A stretch of 64,000 bases of DNA from Rheum nobile (lineage: Eukaryota; Streptophyta; Magnoliopsida; Caryophyllales; Polygonaceae), in NCBI GenBank assembly GCA_027886185.1, contig WOAB01000056.1, forward strand, positions 1,178,001 through 1,242,000, written 5' to 3'. Position numbers and translations under genes: made by a program. Shown in pieces: positions 10,202-21,475 of this stretch; the first letter of the stretch is position 1, and every line of letters starts with the position of its first letter. The notes beneath the pieces were generated by a model. That model did not search any database. It had not been told where the DNA came from and saw only the letters and a program-made list of their open reading frames with translations.

Positions 10202-10957
10202 GTTTAATATGTATAATTCTAAACCTATATCTATACCCTTAGGAGGGCACTTAGAGCTCTCAAGAGAACATTGCCCCAAAACTAGTGCTGACATAGAAAA
10301 GATGTCTAAAATACCCTATGATGTGGTTGTGGGGTTGTCATGTATGCTATGTTGTGTACTAAACCTGACCTAGCTTTTGCTATCAGTGTGTTAAGTCGAT
10401 TCATGTCTAATCCTGGTGAACTTCATTGGACTGCTATTAAATATGTTCTGAGATACATGTGTGGTACTAAAAATATGTGCTTGGTATTCTCTTAACACAC
10501 TTCTAGAAATGAGTTACATGGGTTTGTAGATTCTGATTATGCCAGTAATAAGGACACTAGAAAATCCACTACTGCTTACTTTTATACTTTGGCAGGTAAT
10601 TGTGTATCTTGGAAGTCTCAACAACAATCTATTGTGGCTCTGTCATCCACAGAAGCTGAGTATATAGCAGCTACAGAAGCTACAAAAGAAGGAACATGGT
10701 TGACTGTCATACTAAATGAAATCCATTGCACCTCATTCTTACCTGAGTTGTATATGGATAGCCAGAGTGCATTGTATTTGTGTAAGGATCTTGTGTATCA
10801 TGAGAGATCCAAACACATTGATGTGAGACATCATTTTATTCGTGATCTGGTTGAAAAGAAACAGGTTGTGGTAAAGAAGATCAAGGGAGATCTGAACCCT
10901 GTAGATTTTGGTACAAAAAATGTGACTGCTGATAAGTTTGCATTTTACAGGAGTTAG
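10202..10957 (+). pseudogene. Ty1/copia pol remnant (end of reverse transcriptase and RNase H)
   Basis: Begins abruptly at the edge of the Athila-like LTR. One frame gives a piece resembling NSKPISIPLGGH and SKIPYDVVVG; a +1 shift near 10335 then gives MYAMLCTKPDLAFAISVLSR. A stop follows at about 10493. RNase H then reads VDSDYAS, ALSSTEAEYIA and SKHIDVRHHFIRD, ending near 10957. The order is standard for copia but the frameshift and stop make it dead. The upstream part of pol is missing. Confidence 0.85.
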
Positions 10958-11411
10958 CTGCATATCTGGGATGTACCTTAAGGCAAATTCAGAAGATTGG
11001 CCGACGATGGTTGGGATGTCCAAAATTTGCTCCTAGTCCCGTTGGAAAATAGATGTGTTCTACAGTTAGGACTATGGATTGTATGTCTTAGAAAATCAAG
11101 AGGGCAAATTGTAATGGTGATTTTATAAGTTGGAAATTATCTATTTAATTCGGGCTTCATTTGTAACAGATCATTAGAATAGGGGTGTTGGGCCTGTCTT
11201 GTTTTTGAGCCCATTCTGTAGAAGCTTGACCCGTGATCCAGAGAAGAAGTCGGCCGCCCTAGTCCCGATCCACCTGAGGTAACTGGAGCTCCGCGTGTCT
11301 CAGCTGATGCCTTGAGTATTTAAGGGATCTCTGAAACCCTATTCTGGCATTCTATTCTTCCTCGTCGCTTTGCTTGTTTCACAGAGAGAGAGAGAGATCT
11401 CGAGTGATTTC

Positions 11412-11691
11412 TGTAACACCCCAGGCCAGCCACCGCGCCACCAACCGGTGCCGGTGCCGCCTGATTGTCCACATGGGCCGCAGCCCATACACCCCAACCC
11501 AACCCCCAAACTGGGGAGGTTGCTCATGAGACTCGAACTCGAGACCTCACGCTTTAACAAGCAGCCTCGCGCTCACTTGTTACCAATTGTGCTACCTCCC
11601 CAGTTTGGGGGATGGGTTGCGGCCCATGTGGACAACCAGGCGGTACCGGCACCGGTTGGTGGCGTGGTGGTTGGCCTGGGGTGTTACAGTT
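11412..11691. mobile_element. Foldback element with ~95-bp inverted arms and a tRNA-like centre
   Basis: The left arm from 11412 (TGTAACACCCCAGGCC) and the right arm ending at 11691 (GGCCTGGGGTGTTACA) are near-perfect inverted repeats over roughly 95 bases, with only a few mismatches. Between them, on minus, lies a tRNA-like segment (about 11507-11599). Flanking pentamers ATTTC and GTTTC match at four of five positions, a possible target duplication. It may be two head-to-head copies of a tRNA-derived SINE or a foldback transposon that includes one. Confidence 0.75.
11507..11599 (-). other. tRNA-like sequence inside the foldback element
   Basis: On minus it starts GGGGAGG and ends CCTCCCC, a seven-base-pair acceptor-like stem. 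A box-A-like TAGCACAATTGG and a box-B-like GTTCGAGTC (fits GWTCRANNC) lie at the expected order. The anticodon region is not a clean stem-loop, so I read it as a tRNA-derived SINE head and not a working tRNA gene. Confidence 0.55.
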
Positions 11692-12092
11692 TCTTCTCCT
11701 ACGTGTTCTTGCGAGTGCTTGTTCGATCTTCTCCTGCAAATCCATTGCATGTGAGAAGGAGAAGGAGAAGACGGTGGTCTTGCTCTAGAAGAAAGGATCT
11801 GTAGAGGTTACGCGGTGTTTCGCTTCGAGGTGCTCGGTGGCAGTGTCTCGCTGGTGGCCGGTGACTTCGTCTTGGTTCAGGGAGTAGATTTTTCTTGTTG
11901 TTATATTTTCTTTGTGATCTGTGTGTGTGAAGTTTGAACTCTTACTCTTTTGTAACCTTTGACATACTTAGTGGATTTGACTCTCGTACTTGAGACCACG
12001 AGGAGTAGGCTTTGTCCGAACCTCGTTAAAATTGCTTGTGTTGATCTTGCGTTTTTGTTTATGGTTTGAATCTTGTCGAGTCATCTTCACAG

Positions 12093-12640
12093 ATTGGTAT
12101 GCTTACGTCTAAAGTCTTTAGTCATTGTCCTCTAGTACTTCCCTTGTGTTTCCTCTATGCTTTTGCCTATAATTCGTCCAGTTTGATCGATCAGTGTCAT
12201 TTTACGTTTTAAAATGGATAATTTTTACTAATATTGACTGTCATAGTTTATATTGGGACTCTTGTTTCTTAGGCGTTCTAACTAGAGATTTCGATTTTGA
12301 GATGTTGACGTTGAGAGGGGACTAATCCACTTTGTATACCTTTTGTTTTCTCGATCTAGACGTTAAACGATTCGGACTAATTAAACTAGACGATCCAACA
12401 CTAAGAAAAAAAGGTAATTCGTGACTAATCGAAGATTTTGTCGCCGAAGATTTTGTCATTGATACCCACCGAAGATTTTGTCGCCGTTAATTTTAGGGTC
12501 CATGATATAAATTGGGCCAAAGATCCGGATTGAATAAAAAAACGTTTCAGGATAATTAATAGTAGTATAATGGGAAAGAAATTGTAATTAATATCTGTAG
12601 CAAAAAGCGAGGAAGGTGGAGAGAATCTAGAAATGCCCAT
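12093..12640. other. Intergenic DNA before the DUF863 gene
   Basis: No gene seen. Three spaced copies of GAAGATTTTGTCGCCG-like sequence occur at 12432-12486. The rest is AT-rich and unassigned. Confidence 0.5.
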
Positions 12641-13038
12641 GAGCCCATCTGTTTTTCTTCAATTCCTAAGAAATTAAACAAAAAAATCTGGAGTGCTATT
12701 GAGGCGATAGAGAGGAAGAAGAAGTGGAGAAAAAGCAGAGAATAAAAAGAGACCAGATGTTGACAAATTTATATGTGTCACTGTTTCTTAGAACGTCGTT
12801 TGTTTGTGTGAAGATCTCTCCAATTCTTCTTCAGTGACCCAGCAGATCGGAATCAGATGACGATCTGAGTTCCTCCAATGTTGTTTCTAAATTACCGACT
12901 TGTTTTTGTTCCTCTTATTGGTTTTTAGTTGTATCTGTATGTGGGTTTTTTCTGGCTTTTAATTATTTCATGTGGGTGGTTGATTGAAATCCCAAGCAAC
13001 AATTGCTGTTTTGGAGCAATAGAAGATGTGGGTCTAAG
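12641..13038 (+). other. Likely 5' UTR exon and promoter-proximal region of the DUF863 gene
   Basis: Purine-rich leader (about 12700-12760) followed by an exon ending GTCTAAG with a donor GTAAAAG at 13039. The matching acceptor is TTCTTGTAG at 14304-14312, two bases before the start codon. The exon 5' end cannot be fixed. The 1.27-kb intron is T-rich, as expected in plants. Confidence 0.5.
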
Positions 13039-14314
13039 GTAAAAGCCTCTCTTTCTATATCTATAGTTCTACCTCTTGAATTTACTGTGGAATCAGATTT
13101 ATGGGTTTTTAGATTTTTGTGGGTTTGATTGGTGTTTCTGCTATTTCTTTCAATTGGGTTTGTTCAAAATTTCTGGTTGATGATGGGTCTTAGCCAATTT
13201 GGGTATTGTGCATTTCCATTAGTTAATTTTGCCTTTGAAATTCCCTAATTACTTATTACCCTCTCTTTTTGTGGGTCTTTGGATTTGATATATGAATTGC
13301 ATTTGGTTCAATTGGGGATCTGTTCAGTGGTTTACCATTTCTTGGAGTGAAATTTGATTGTATGGAGCCAGTATTTGATTATGGAATCACTTAATTTTCA
13401 TGGTTGAATGATAAGGTTTTATGGATTCAGTAGTGTTTAGGGCAGTGTAGGAAATATAGTCTAACTTGTTTGTGAATTTCAGATTTTTGTGCTTGTTTGA
13501 TTTCAATGTTTATACTCACAATGTGATTTCAATGTTTATATTCACAATGTGTTTTCTTCATGATTGCTAAAATTAGTTATCTTTCTATAGGAGGAAGATA
13601 CACTGGTTCGAGTGGCTAAATTATCTTTAATGATGTACTTTAGACTCCTCGGATTTTGGGTTAATCTTGTTTAGAATTTGCTCAAGAAACTTTTCATTGT
13701 CTTCAACGTTTTCCCACTAGTGCTCAATGTGTTTCATGTGGTCTGATAGGAAGAAGTGAAAGCGAAATGCGAACTATAAAACTATTGTCAAAACACACAT
13801 GTTTTGTTGTAATTGTCTATTCTTTGAAACGTGTGAAACTATATACCCCAAGACTAGGATGTTTCCCTATGTTCTGTTGTGAATGAGATTATCAGATGGA
13901 TTTTTCGGGGAATAACTTTGATTTATTCCAGTCTTGGCCAGACCTATGAACTTTTCGGTTTGTCTATGTCTTCCTCTCTCCATTGGCAGCTCAGCTTTGA
14001 GCTCCACTGCTTCTAGATGTCATCTTAGGGCTTCCATTTATGAAGCTTGGCACATCACAATGACATTAATTTACACAATAATCTCTTGTTTTGTTGCACG
14101 TTCTATGCAATTTTGTGCGTGCATCCACCTTTAATCTCGTGTGTGGACTAATCTATCACTTTCATATCCATAATTTCCAAGGATGATATTTAGAACACTA
14201 CTTTACAGCATCCTTAAGTATACTTTGAATGTGGTGATTGCAATTCTGTTCTTTTAAAGTAACTTGTGGTTGCGTTGACAGATTTATTTACTCTTGTTTC
14301 GGTTTCTTGTAGGA

Positions 14315-15180
14315 ATGGGAACAAAAGTTCAGCTTGATAATTATTATTCAATGAGGGGTCTTAATCATGATTTGAACGGGCAGTATTACTACGGCGTTTG
14401 GCCAAGGCCCAATCCTGATTTATTTCTGGGAGTCGATAAGGATCTCCTGAAGCAGAAAATGCTGGAACATGAGGCTGTGTTCAAGAATCAGGTAGTTGTA
14501 AAAAGATACTGATTCAGAATAAAGTTGAAACTATTGTCAATTTTTCTAGTATTTGAACTCCAATCTTTATATTATATATATAGGTCTTTGAACTCCATAG
14601 ATTATACAGAGTACAGAGAGATTTAATGGATGAAATGAGGAAGAAAGAAGACTTTAAGCATAGGACAGTTTTTGAGGCATCATCATCTTCTAGTCCATTT
14701 GCAGATCCTGAGGATGTACGCAGGCGAGCCTCCTCAAGCTTCCTGTTCTCCAATTCCATTTTTGTGGGCCCACCAGCTTCGGGTCCCGAGTTCATTGGAT
14801 CATCTGCTGGTGGCGGGAAGAATGTACAGGCCGGTGCTAGCCCAAGAAACCCCGAGGTGTCTGAAAACTCCAAGTACCAGGAAATTGAGGAGAAACCTAG
14901 TGCCTGTTTGAGGAAACCGAACGCCTTAGCTGACTTAAACGAGATTGAAGAAACAACCGCCAGCGCTTCTGTTGACTTCTTAGGCCCCTCTGTGGATGTT
15001 TTGTGGAGACCAAACATAAATGGAACACAAAGCAGTTCTTGTTATAATGATAGAGGAAATGGGGAGAACTGGTTCTCATCATTGCTGAAAGCCGGTATTA
15101 TTTTTCGTACTACGCTCGTATTTGTTTTTATCTTGGTTATGTTTTGGGTTTGTCTTCATTTTTGTTGTGCTTGTTTTTAA
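14315..15180 (+). CDS. DUF863-family protein, apparently 3'-truncated
   Basis: Two coding exons are visible. Exon A is 14315-14491, exactly 59 codons; the start MGTKVQ sits just after a good acceptor. Exon B begins at 14584 after a TATATATAG acceptor. The signature DKDLLKQKMLEHEAVFKNQ runs across the junction into VFELHRLYRVQRDLMDEM, which is the conserved N-terminus of plant DUF863 proteins (function unknown; mostly nuclear predictions). Further on come KPNALADLNE and WFSSLLKAG, also typical. Family members are usually around 900-1100 aa, but here the frame stops at 15180 after ~257 residues, and no later exon is visible. A possible donor GTATT at 15095 would discard a hydrophobic tail (residues of IIFRTTLVFVFILVMFWV type). 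Either a truncated gene or one whose next exon was lost. Confidence 0.75.
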
Positions 15181-16081
15181 TCTCCATTTGACTTACATCT
15201 TGACTCCCTAGACTCTGCTTTAGCGGGTTTATACTGGTTGATTCTTGATTGTTGTTGTTGTTGTTGCTCATATCGGAGTTCGAGTTTTCTTAGTCTTTAG
15301 TTTTCACTAAACCTTACTAATTGAATGAATTGTGCTCTTTTTTAGATAATTAAATACCTTCCTCCTTATGGTAAGCTAATTGAATTACCTTGTTGGGCGC
15401 CCATAATAATCTGAAAGCCCATTAAATATGGTGACTGAACATTTAAATAGGGTTAATAAAGAAAAAAAATCAAATGTTTAAGGTGATATTTTTACCTCTA
15501 GAGTTTTATTTCTAACAAATTAAAGTTTATTCGGTATATGTATTTATAAAGACTTTTAATTAAAAATTAATTTTTAAATTTTGAATTTTAAATTGTATAG
15601 GAAAATGTAAATGGATGAAAAAAAATACTTTTTTATAAATAAAGACTTTATAAATACAAGACCAAACAAGACTTAAATGTTAAAATTATAATATGTGAGC
15701 TATCGATTTAAGTTGCACCATTGACTCAGGGCAATGTAGTAATTCTACTATGTAGTATCATCTTCCTACATATAGGTAGTGTTGTGGAACATCATTGCAA
15801 ATTTTACTATGCTTTGCGAGAGATAATCTGTCCAATTTTGATTTGATTAGTGTTATGAAAGTTTGGATTTGTAATATTTTATAATTGATTTATAATCTTT
15901 GTTTTTATTTGTAATTTTTGTACTGATTTATATCTAAATTAGGGTAAGATTAGTACTAGATTTATGAAGTTTTTATAGAGATGATGAAATCAAGATTAGC
16001 TCAGCATTTAACGAAACGTCTCATAATAATTCAAAATTTCGAATGTACTCAAGATGTAGTGAATTTGATTCCTTTTAAGTG

Positions 16082-16344
16082 GTAGTTTGGTTAGTAAGTA
16101 AATTCTCATGCATTTAAATATCGCAGAAAGTGATATCAAATATATGTGTTTGGTTGACTTTTTATTTTTGAAAAACCCAGATATTTTAATTTATGTAATT
16201 TTCAATTTTAAGTTGTCGTTTCTTTCTCCATGTTTCTCATGATTTAGATTTTAACCAAACATAATTTACCAATTTTCATACTATAATTTCGTATAAAATA
16301 ATTTCTTAAAAATTACATTTACTGTTTTCAACCAAACGAGAACT
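16082..16344. mobile_element. Possible MITE with GTTTGGTT-type ends
   Basis: Left end GTAGTTTGGTTAGTAAG, right end TTTTCAACCAAACGAGAAC; the inner TTTGGTT/AACCAAA are inverted. The same theme occurs in the elements at 23002-23397 and 25522-26086. No clear target duplication. Confidence 0.4.
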
Positions 16345-17552
16345 AAGTTTTTTCTACACGGTTTCATGTCTATACATATGATATTATGACCTCTATGCGT
16401 TTTAAAAATGCTTATGGTCATATATAATTGTTTTTGCAAATTGTTATCGGTTTTGCGAACCACCTTAAATGAAAAGTTCGTAAAGATGTTGATTGAAATT
16501 ATAAGATATGACCCGAGCCTGCTATAAAATTGAATGAAGAAAGTTAAAACGACGGTGTAATCGAAGCTAATTCAAACCCACGTGACATGAGTTAAAGGTG
16601 TGATTCACTCTCTTAACTAGTGATATGGATCTCCAGTTAAGGAATGAAGCGCGATGGAGTGGTGATTGGGCCGTAAACTATCCGTAATTCTAAGTACATG
16701 GGCCTGATAAGATAATTTGGACTATAAAAGCTTCAAGGCTCATTAGTGGGCCCATTTTAAATACTAGACGGAGGAATATCTTAGTGATAGAATTGATGAA
16801 GGTAAAACCCACACACATCGACACTTGTTATTATTCACTATTTACATAAAATAATTCGGACATGGATCTTATTTGCACCGCACAAAATTTATTCTCACAC
16901 CACTTTTATGCATCAATTTGTCACTTGTAAGAATAAGACCTTTAGTCCGATTATGCGCTACATGCTAACGCATAAAAATGGACTTTTTAACTCGAACTTT
17001 TAAAAATTCGGACGAAAAAGTGTTATTCACTAATTATTGACGTATAAAAATAGGTTTTTTATACTGTACTTTTAAAAATTCGAGCTTTTAAGCCCATTTA
17101 TTTAAAAAGTCCGGCTTATGCGCTACATTATACCTCAGAAATATGGTGCAAAAATAAAATTTATACGGTCCAAATACTAATCTCTAATTAGAATCAAATG
17201 TTTAACAAATGTAACAGATATTCTAGAAAACTATATATCATAATACCTACAACGTCCTTTCAATGGGATTGCTAAGATATGGGTCAAAGTTCAAAGATAA
17301 AGGTATGTGATGTAAATAGCCACAATGTCAATCTACCTAAACACGTGGAAAAATAGACAACTTACAAATTTTTGAATGTCAAAATATATGCTGGATAAAA
17401 CCATTTCAGTTTTGCGTGGACATTTCCATATACCTTTGATAACATCAATTATTCAAATAAAAATCGCCACCTTCAATATCAAGATTCGAGATAATAAGCT
17501 GGATCATCTCATATATCATTTTTAGTGCAAGAGTTCTAACCATAGAACTTAT

Positions 17553-17603
17553 GATTTGTTCGGTGTCTGTGTCATGGTCAAGGTGACACAGACACCAAAC
17601 GAG
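17553..17603. repeat. Short perfect hairpin
   Basis: CGGTGTCTGTGTCA is followed nine bases later by its inverse complement TGACACAGACACC. The flanks GTTC/AAACGAG extend it loosely. Could be a tiny foldback remnant. Confidence 0.55.
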
Positions 17604-18367
17604 CCATCACGGCCGACCCTATAATGACTATAAAAGGAGGTGCGGGAGTACGATATAGTATCTTCGGACATTTTCTTTTTTTTTTAGTTTCGTTGTCTAG
17701 TTTGAATCGCCAAGCGACTCTACATCATGACCAACAAAAATCGAATTCGAAATGTTTAAATAAAACGTTTAAAAAAGTCAAATGTCAAACCACTGAATCA
17801 ACTTAACATTGGTTATTTGGGCATTTCTTATATGTATGATTAGAGATGGGATTTATTCATGTGGAATCGTGGGACTATATATAGCTTGCTTTACGTTGTA
17901 TTTACAAGATCAATAAATTAAGAGATATCTTATAAAACGAAATAATAGTTGCTAAAAGTTCATTTGTTGCCTCTATTTTATTTCTTTTTGTCAACTCGCC
18001 CACTTTGAAAGTGTCACGTAAGACAACACGAGGAAAGCTTCAAAACGCACATAAAGGGAAATACAGGACAAGTAGTCAAAAAAAATGCAAACAGTTAACT
18101 CGTGAATCGTGACAGTCACATTTGTGTATATTCTCGCTCATTTTGTTTTCATATTATCTTGTAACTCCAAAGCATACGTTATATTCTGAAGAGAGGCATT
18201 CTTGTTGCTTGTACATATTTTAAAGACCATAATTAGTAATGACTACATATTAAACATGATTATCTTTTAGTTACATCAGCAAACTATATATTCTTCAAAT
18301 GTAATTAACTTTATTAGTTTTAGGGGATCGAGTAAATTATCGGAGGATTTTGAGTTTCGAGTGTTGG

Positions 18368-19088
18368 TAGGGGCGGAGGTAAGATTTGAGCCCAGCAGGG
18401 CTAAAATCTTATGTGACTGAAACTAATTTTGATATAACACATAAAATATTAAAAATATATTGATTTTTTAACGCTTAATCAACATACAACTTAAGATCAT
18501 CTTGATTTTAATAAGTCCACCCAAAACCTACACTCTGACAGCCTCCTCAATCTCCTTCACCAAGTCCACCCAAACCCGCCTCTCAAATTTGGAACACTTA
18601 ATAGATTCACTAGATTAGGATTAGAACTTGATCTAACAGTCGATGATTTTAAATTTTGCAAACCTACTTGTAAAATATTTATTTACTAATTTAAATACAT
18701 TTATCGATATGATACATAATTATGATCTTTTTAATTATAAATAATTAAATTTAATCTATTTATTTGAACTATATAATAAAAATAACAAAAAATATTTAAT
18801 AAAAACGGAGTGTATGCACTATAATATTATATAGCATGTAAAAAAATAAAATAAAGAGAAATGAATATAACGTAAAAAGAAATAAAAAAGATAAGGAGAA
18901 GGTTGATTAAAATAGTGGAAAAGAAAAACAGTGGAAAAGAAAAATAGTGGAGGGAAGGGTCTCTAAAGGATTTGAGCTAAATCAACCACTAGACAGCAAA
19001 GGCTTTTTAGTACAATACTAATCTTAAAAATAAAAAAAAATCAACGGGGCCTATAGCCCCTTCTCAGCCCTTAGTGGCTCCGCCCCTG
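18368..19088. mobile_element. Non-autonomous hAT-type element carrying an ABCG gene fragment (Pack-hAT)
   Basis: Ends TAGGGGCGGAG and CTCCGCCCCTG are inverted repeats. The 8-bp target duplication AGTGTTGG is present at 18360-18367 and 19089-19096, which is the hAT size. Its subterminal sequences match, in the opposite orientation, those of the element at 25098-25489 (GGGGCTATAG next to AAGG). There is no transposase. Positions 18521-18583 match ABCG exon 1 (23671-23733) at 61 of 63 bases in the same direction. Confidence 0.9.
18521..18583 (+). pseudogene. Captured fragment of the ABCG transporter gene
   Basis: Matches 23671-23733 with two mismatches (18537 G for C, 18578 G for A). It corresponds to the N-terminal cytosolic segment KTYTLTASSISFTKS ahead of the Walker A motif. 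The sequence AAGTCCACCCAAA occurs at the left edge and again inside the fragment, a possible clue to how the copy was joined. Confidence 0.9.
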
Positions 19089-19401
19089 AGTGTTGGGTTA
19101 TGGAGTCTGATGGACTGTACACCGAAAACTCAATACAAACACACCAAGCGTGATGGACCCATTTGTGTATATTCTCGCTCATTTTGGGCCCGTCCGTACA
19201 ATGATTTTTTTAGGCATGATTAAGGTTTCGCTAATTAGGTTAAATACCCGCTTAATTATTGTAATCGTTATCACAAAAATAATTGGAAAAAACCTTGGCT
19301 TGACAACACTTACAAACGTAATCAATTTATTAACGAACTGGATTAACAATTCTCATGTTTTTTTTTTAATAATTTCTCATTAGTGCGTTTGAATCTTAAC
19401 A
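19089..19401 (+). repeat. Old solo-LTR remnant, same family as the LTR at 36001-36361
   Basis: From TGTTGGGTTATGGAGTCTGA to GCGTTTGAATCTTAACA it follows the layout of the LTRs in the tandem array, including TATTGTAATCGTTATCAC and GGTTAACAATTCTC-like parts, but it is more diverged and shorter. The hAT element sits at its very first bases. Confidence 0.7.
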
Positions 19402-19922
19402 ATGAAAGTACGAAGCTAGTTTACAGCCAATGATATCAAGTATAACGCTTAATCCACTTGATCATGCACCTTATACTCGAAATATGAACGAAAACCATTT
19501 TTCTGAAATTAAGTAACTTTAAAAGAAATCGATTAACACGTCTATAAGTAACGGTTATCACCAAACTATAAATAAAAAATTGATCATGCATGTACTAATT
19601 AATTAAATTTGGGAATTCAAATCAGGGGCATAGCATATGTTGATGTTTGCTTAGTTGGATGTCAGAATTGCATACAGTTGGCATATGCCCATCCGTGAGT
19701 CCGTGACTCCCAATTTTTGTCCTCACAATTCACATACATTGTGGCTACTTGCATAATGCATTAATGCATACTAGCTAGCTACTACCATGCACTTGCCCTC
19801 TCCTCACATATATTTGTATGAAGCAATAAGCTAAGAGTATCTTTTAGTGAAACTCGATCGATATATAATTAGGTAGAACAAAACAAGATCTATATATACA
19901 TATATTATTTGCCACGAAAACT
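19402..19922. other. AT-rich intergenic DNA
   Basis: No feature supported apart from simple AT-rich sequence. Confidence 0.6.
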
Positions 19923-21475
19923 TAAATATTAAATACCCCAATATTATGGTATAGTGTAAATTTATGCTCGTGGTGCATGGTTGTTGTTGGTTGAAGGGAA
20001 TTTTTCTTACGACTCCATTGAGATATGTAACACTTTAGATTTGAGAATGATTTATAAGAATTAAAGTGTTATTTATATTAGTAATAGTTCTTTTTTTTCA
20101 GACTTTAAATAAGGATAAGAATTCTGAAATTAAATATGTTATGGTGAGAACGGTATCAGAATGAGTAATCTCTTAAAATAGTGCATTATCTTTCCTTTTA
20201 AGGAGGGAGAGGATGCACTATTGCCAAGATGATAATGTGTATCCCATGTTGGAAGAAAGGAGAATAAAACATATTTTGTGAAGCGAACAATATATACGTC
20301 TTGGGATTGTTTCTTGTTTTGACAAGGACGATAAGGGTTTAAGTGAAAGAGATTATAACATCCCAAATTTAAGATTGATTTATAAGTATTAAAATGTTAC
20401 ACATCAAAAAGAGTTTTTTTTAAGGGTAAAATGAGAATAAAAAACTCTAAGATTAAGCATGTTAGAACGAGAAAATTACCAAAACAAGTGACTTTCTAAA
20501 ATATTACCGTGTTGACATGAACTGGTTCTTTTATGACCATAATACCACTTTGTCAACCTAGTAAATTATGGCATATTTGTATTTTCATACCCCACTTTGA
20601 TACATAGAAACAATTTTCAGATTCAAAGCTATAAACTTTATAAATCTTTTATTAATTTTTCTAATTTATATTCATAGGATATATATATATAAATATTAAG
20701 TACTCATATTATGGTATAGTGTAAATTTTTGCTCGTGGTGCATGGTTGTTGTTGGTTGAAGGGAATTTTTTATACGACTCCATTGAGATATGTAACACTT
20801 TAGATTTGAGAATGATTTATAAGAATTAAAGTGTTATTCATGTTAGTAATAGTTCTTTCTTTTCAGACTTTAAATAAGGATAAGAATTCTAAAATTAAGT
20901 ATGTTAGGGTGAGAACGGTATCAGAATGAGTAATCTCTTAAAATAGTGCATTATCTTTCCTTTTAAGGAGAGAGAGGATGCACTATTGCCAAGATGATAA
21001 TGTGTATCCCATGTTGGAAGAAAGGAGAATAAAACATACTTTGTGAAGTGAACAATATATACTTCTTGGGATTGTTTCTTGTTTTGACAAGGACGATAAG
21101 GGTTTAAGTGAAAGAGATTATAACATTCCAAATTTAAGATTGATTTATAAGTATTAAAATGTTACACATCAATAAGAGTTTTTTTTAAGGGTCCAAATGA
21201 GAATAAAAAGCTCTAAGATTAAGCATGTTAGAACGAGAAAATTACCAAAACAAGTGACTTTCTAAAATATTACCGTGTTGACATGAACTGGTTCTTTTAT
21301 GACTAAAGCCTGGGAAGATATAATACCACTTTGTCAACCTAGTAAATTATGGCATATTTGTATTTTCATACCCCACTTTGATACATAGAAACAATTTTCA
21401 GATTCAAAGCTATAAACTTTATAAATCTTTTATTAATTTTCTAATTTATATTCATAGGATATATATATAAATATT
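19923..21475. repeat. Tandem duplication, period about 765 bp
   Basis: Two head-to-tail copies (about 19923-20690 and 20691-21475). ATATTATGGTATAGTG starts at 19941 and 20706. The copies are near-identical; the second has an 18-bp insertion (near 21303-21320). Each copy holds two diverged versions of a ~170-bp sequence (for example at 20026 and 20346) that include GATTTATAAG(A/T)ATTAAA and may be remnants of terminal repeats. The open frames of 75 codons here show no resemblance to known proteins. Confidence 0.88.

Larger units (their letters stand above)
10958..12092 (+). mobile_element. Probable copia 3' untranslated region and 3' LTR
   Basis: Follows the copia RNase H. It has a TATA-like GAGTATTTAAGG near 11314, a CT/GA-rich leader, and a U5-like end with CTTTGTCCGAACCTCG (about 12013) before CTTCACAGATTGGTATG near 12086. 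I cannot place the LTR start exactly and no second LTR is present to align. It is interrupted by the foldback element at 11412-11691. Confidence 0.45.
15181..18367. other. AT-rich intergenic region
   Basis: No coding sequence supported. Contains a possible MITE at 16082-16344 and a short hairpin at 17560-17601 (CGGTGTCTGTGTCA and its inverse around TGGTCAAGG). Short open frames here look random. Confidence 0.6.

Noticed and set aside
11507..11599. Functional tRNA gene
   Set aside because: Has box A, box B and an acceptor-like stem, but no proper anticodon arm and it is part of an inverted-repeat element.
19150..19383. 77-codon plus frame near 19150
   Set aside because: It lies inside the LTR remnant and consists of translated AT-rich repeat sequence.
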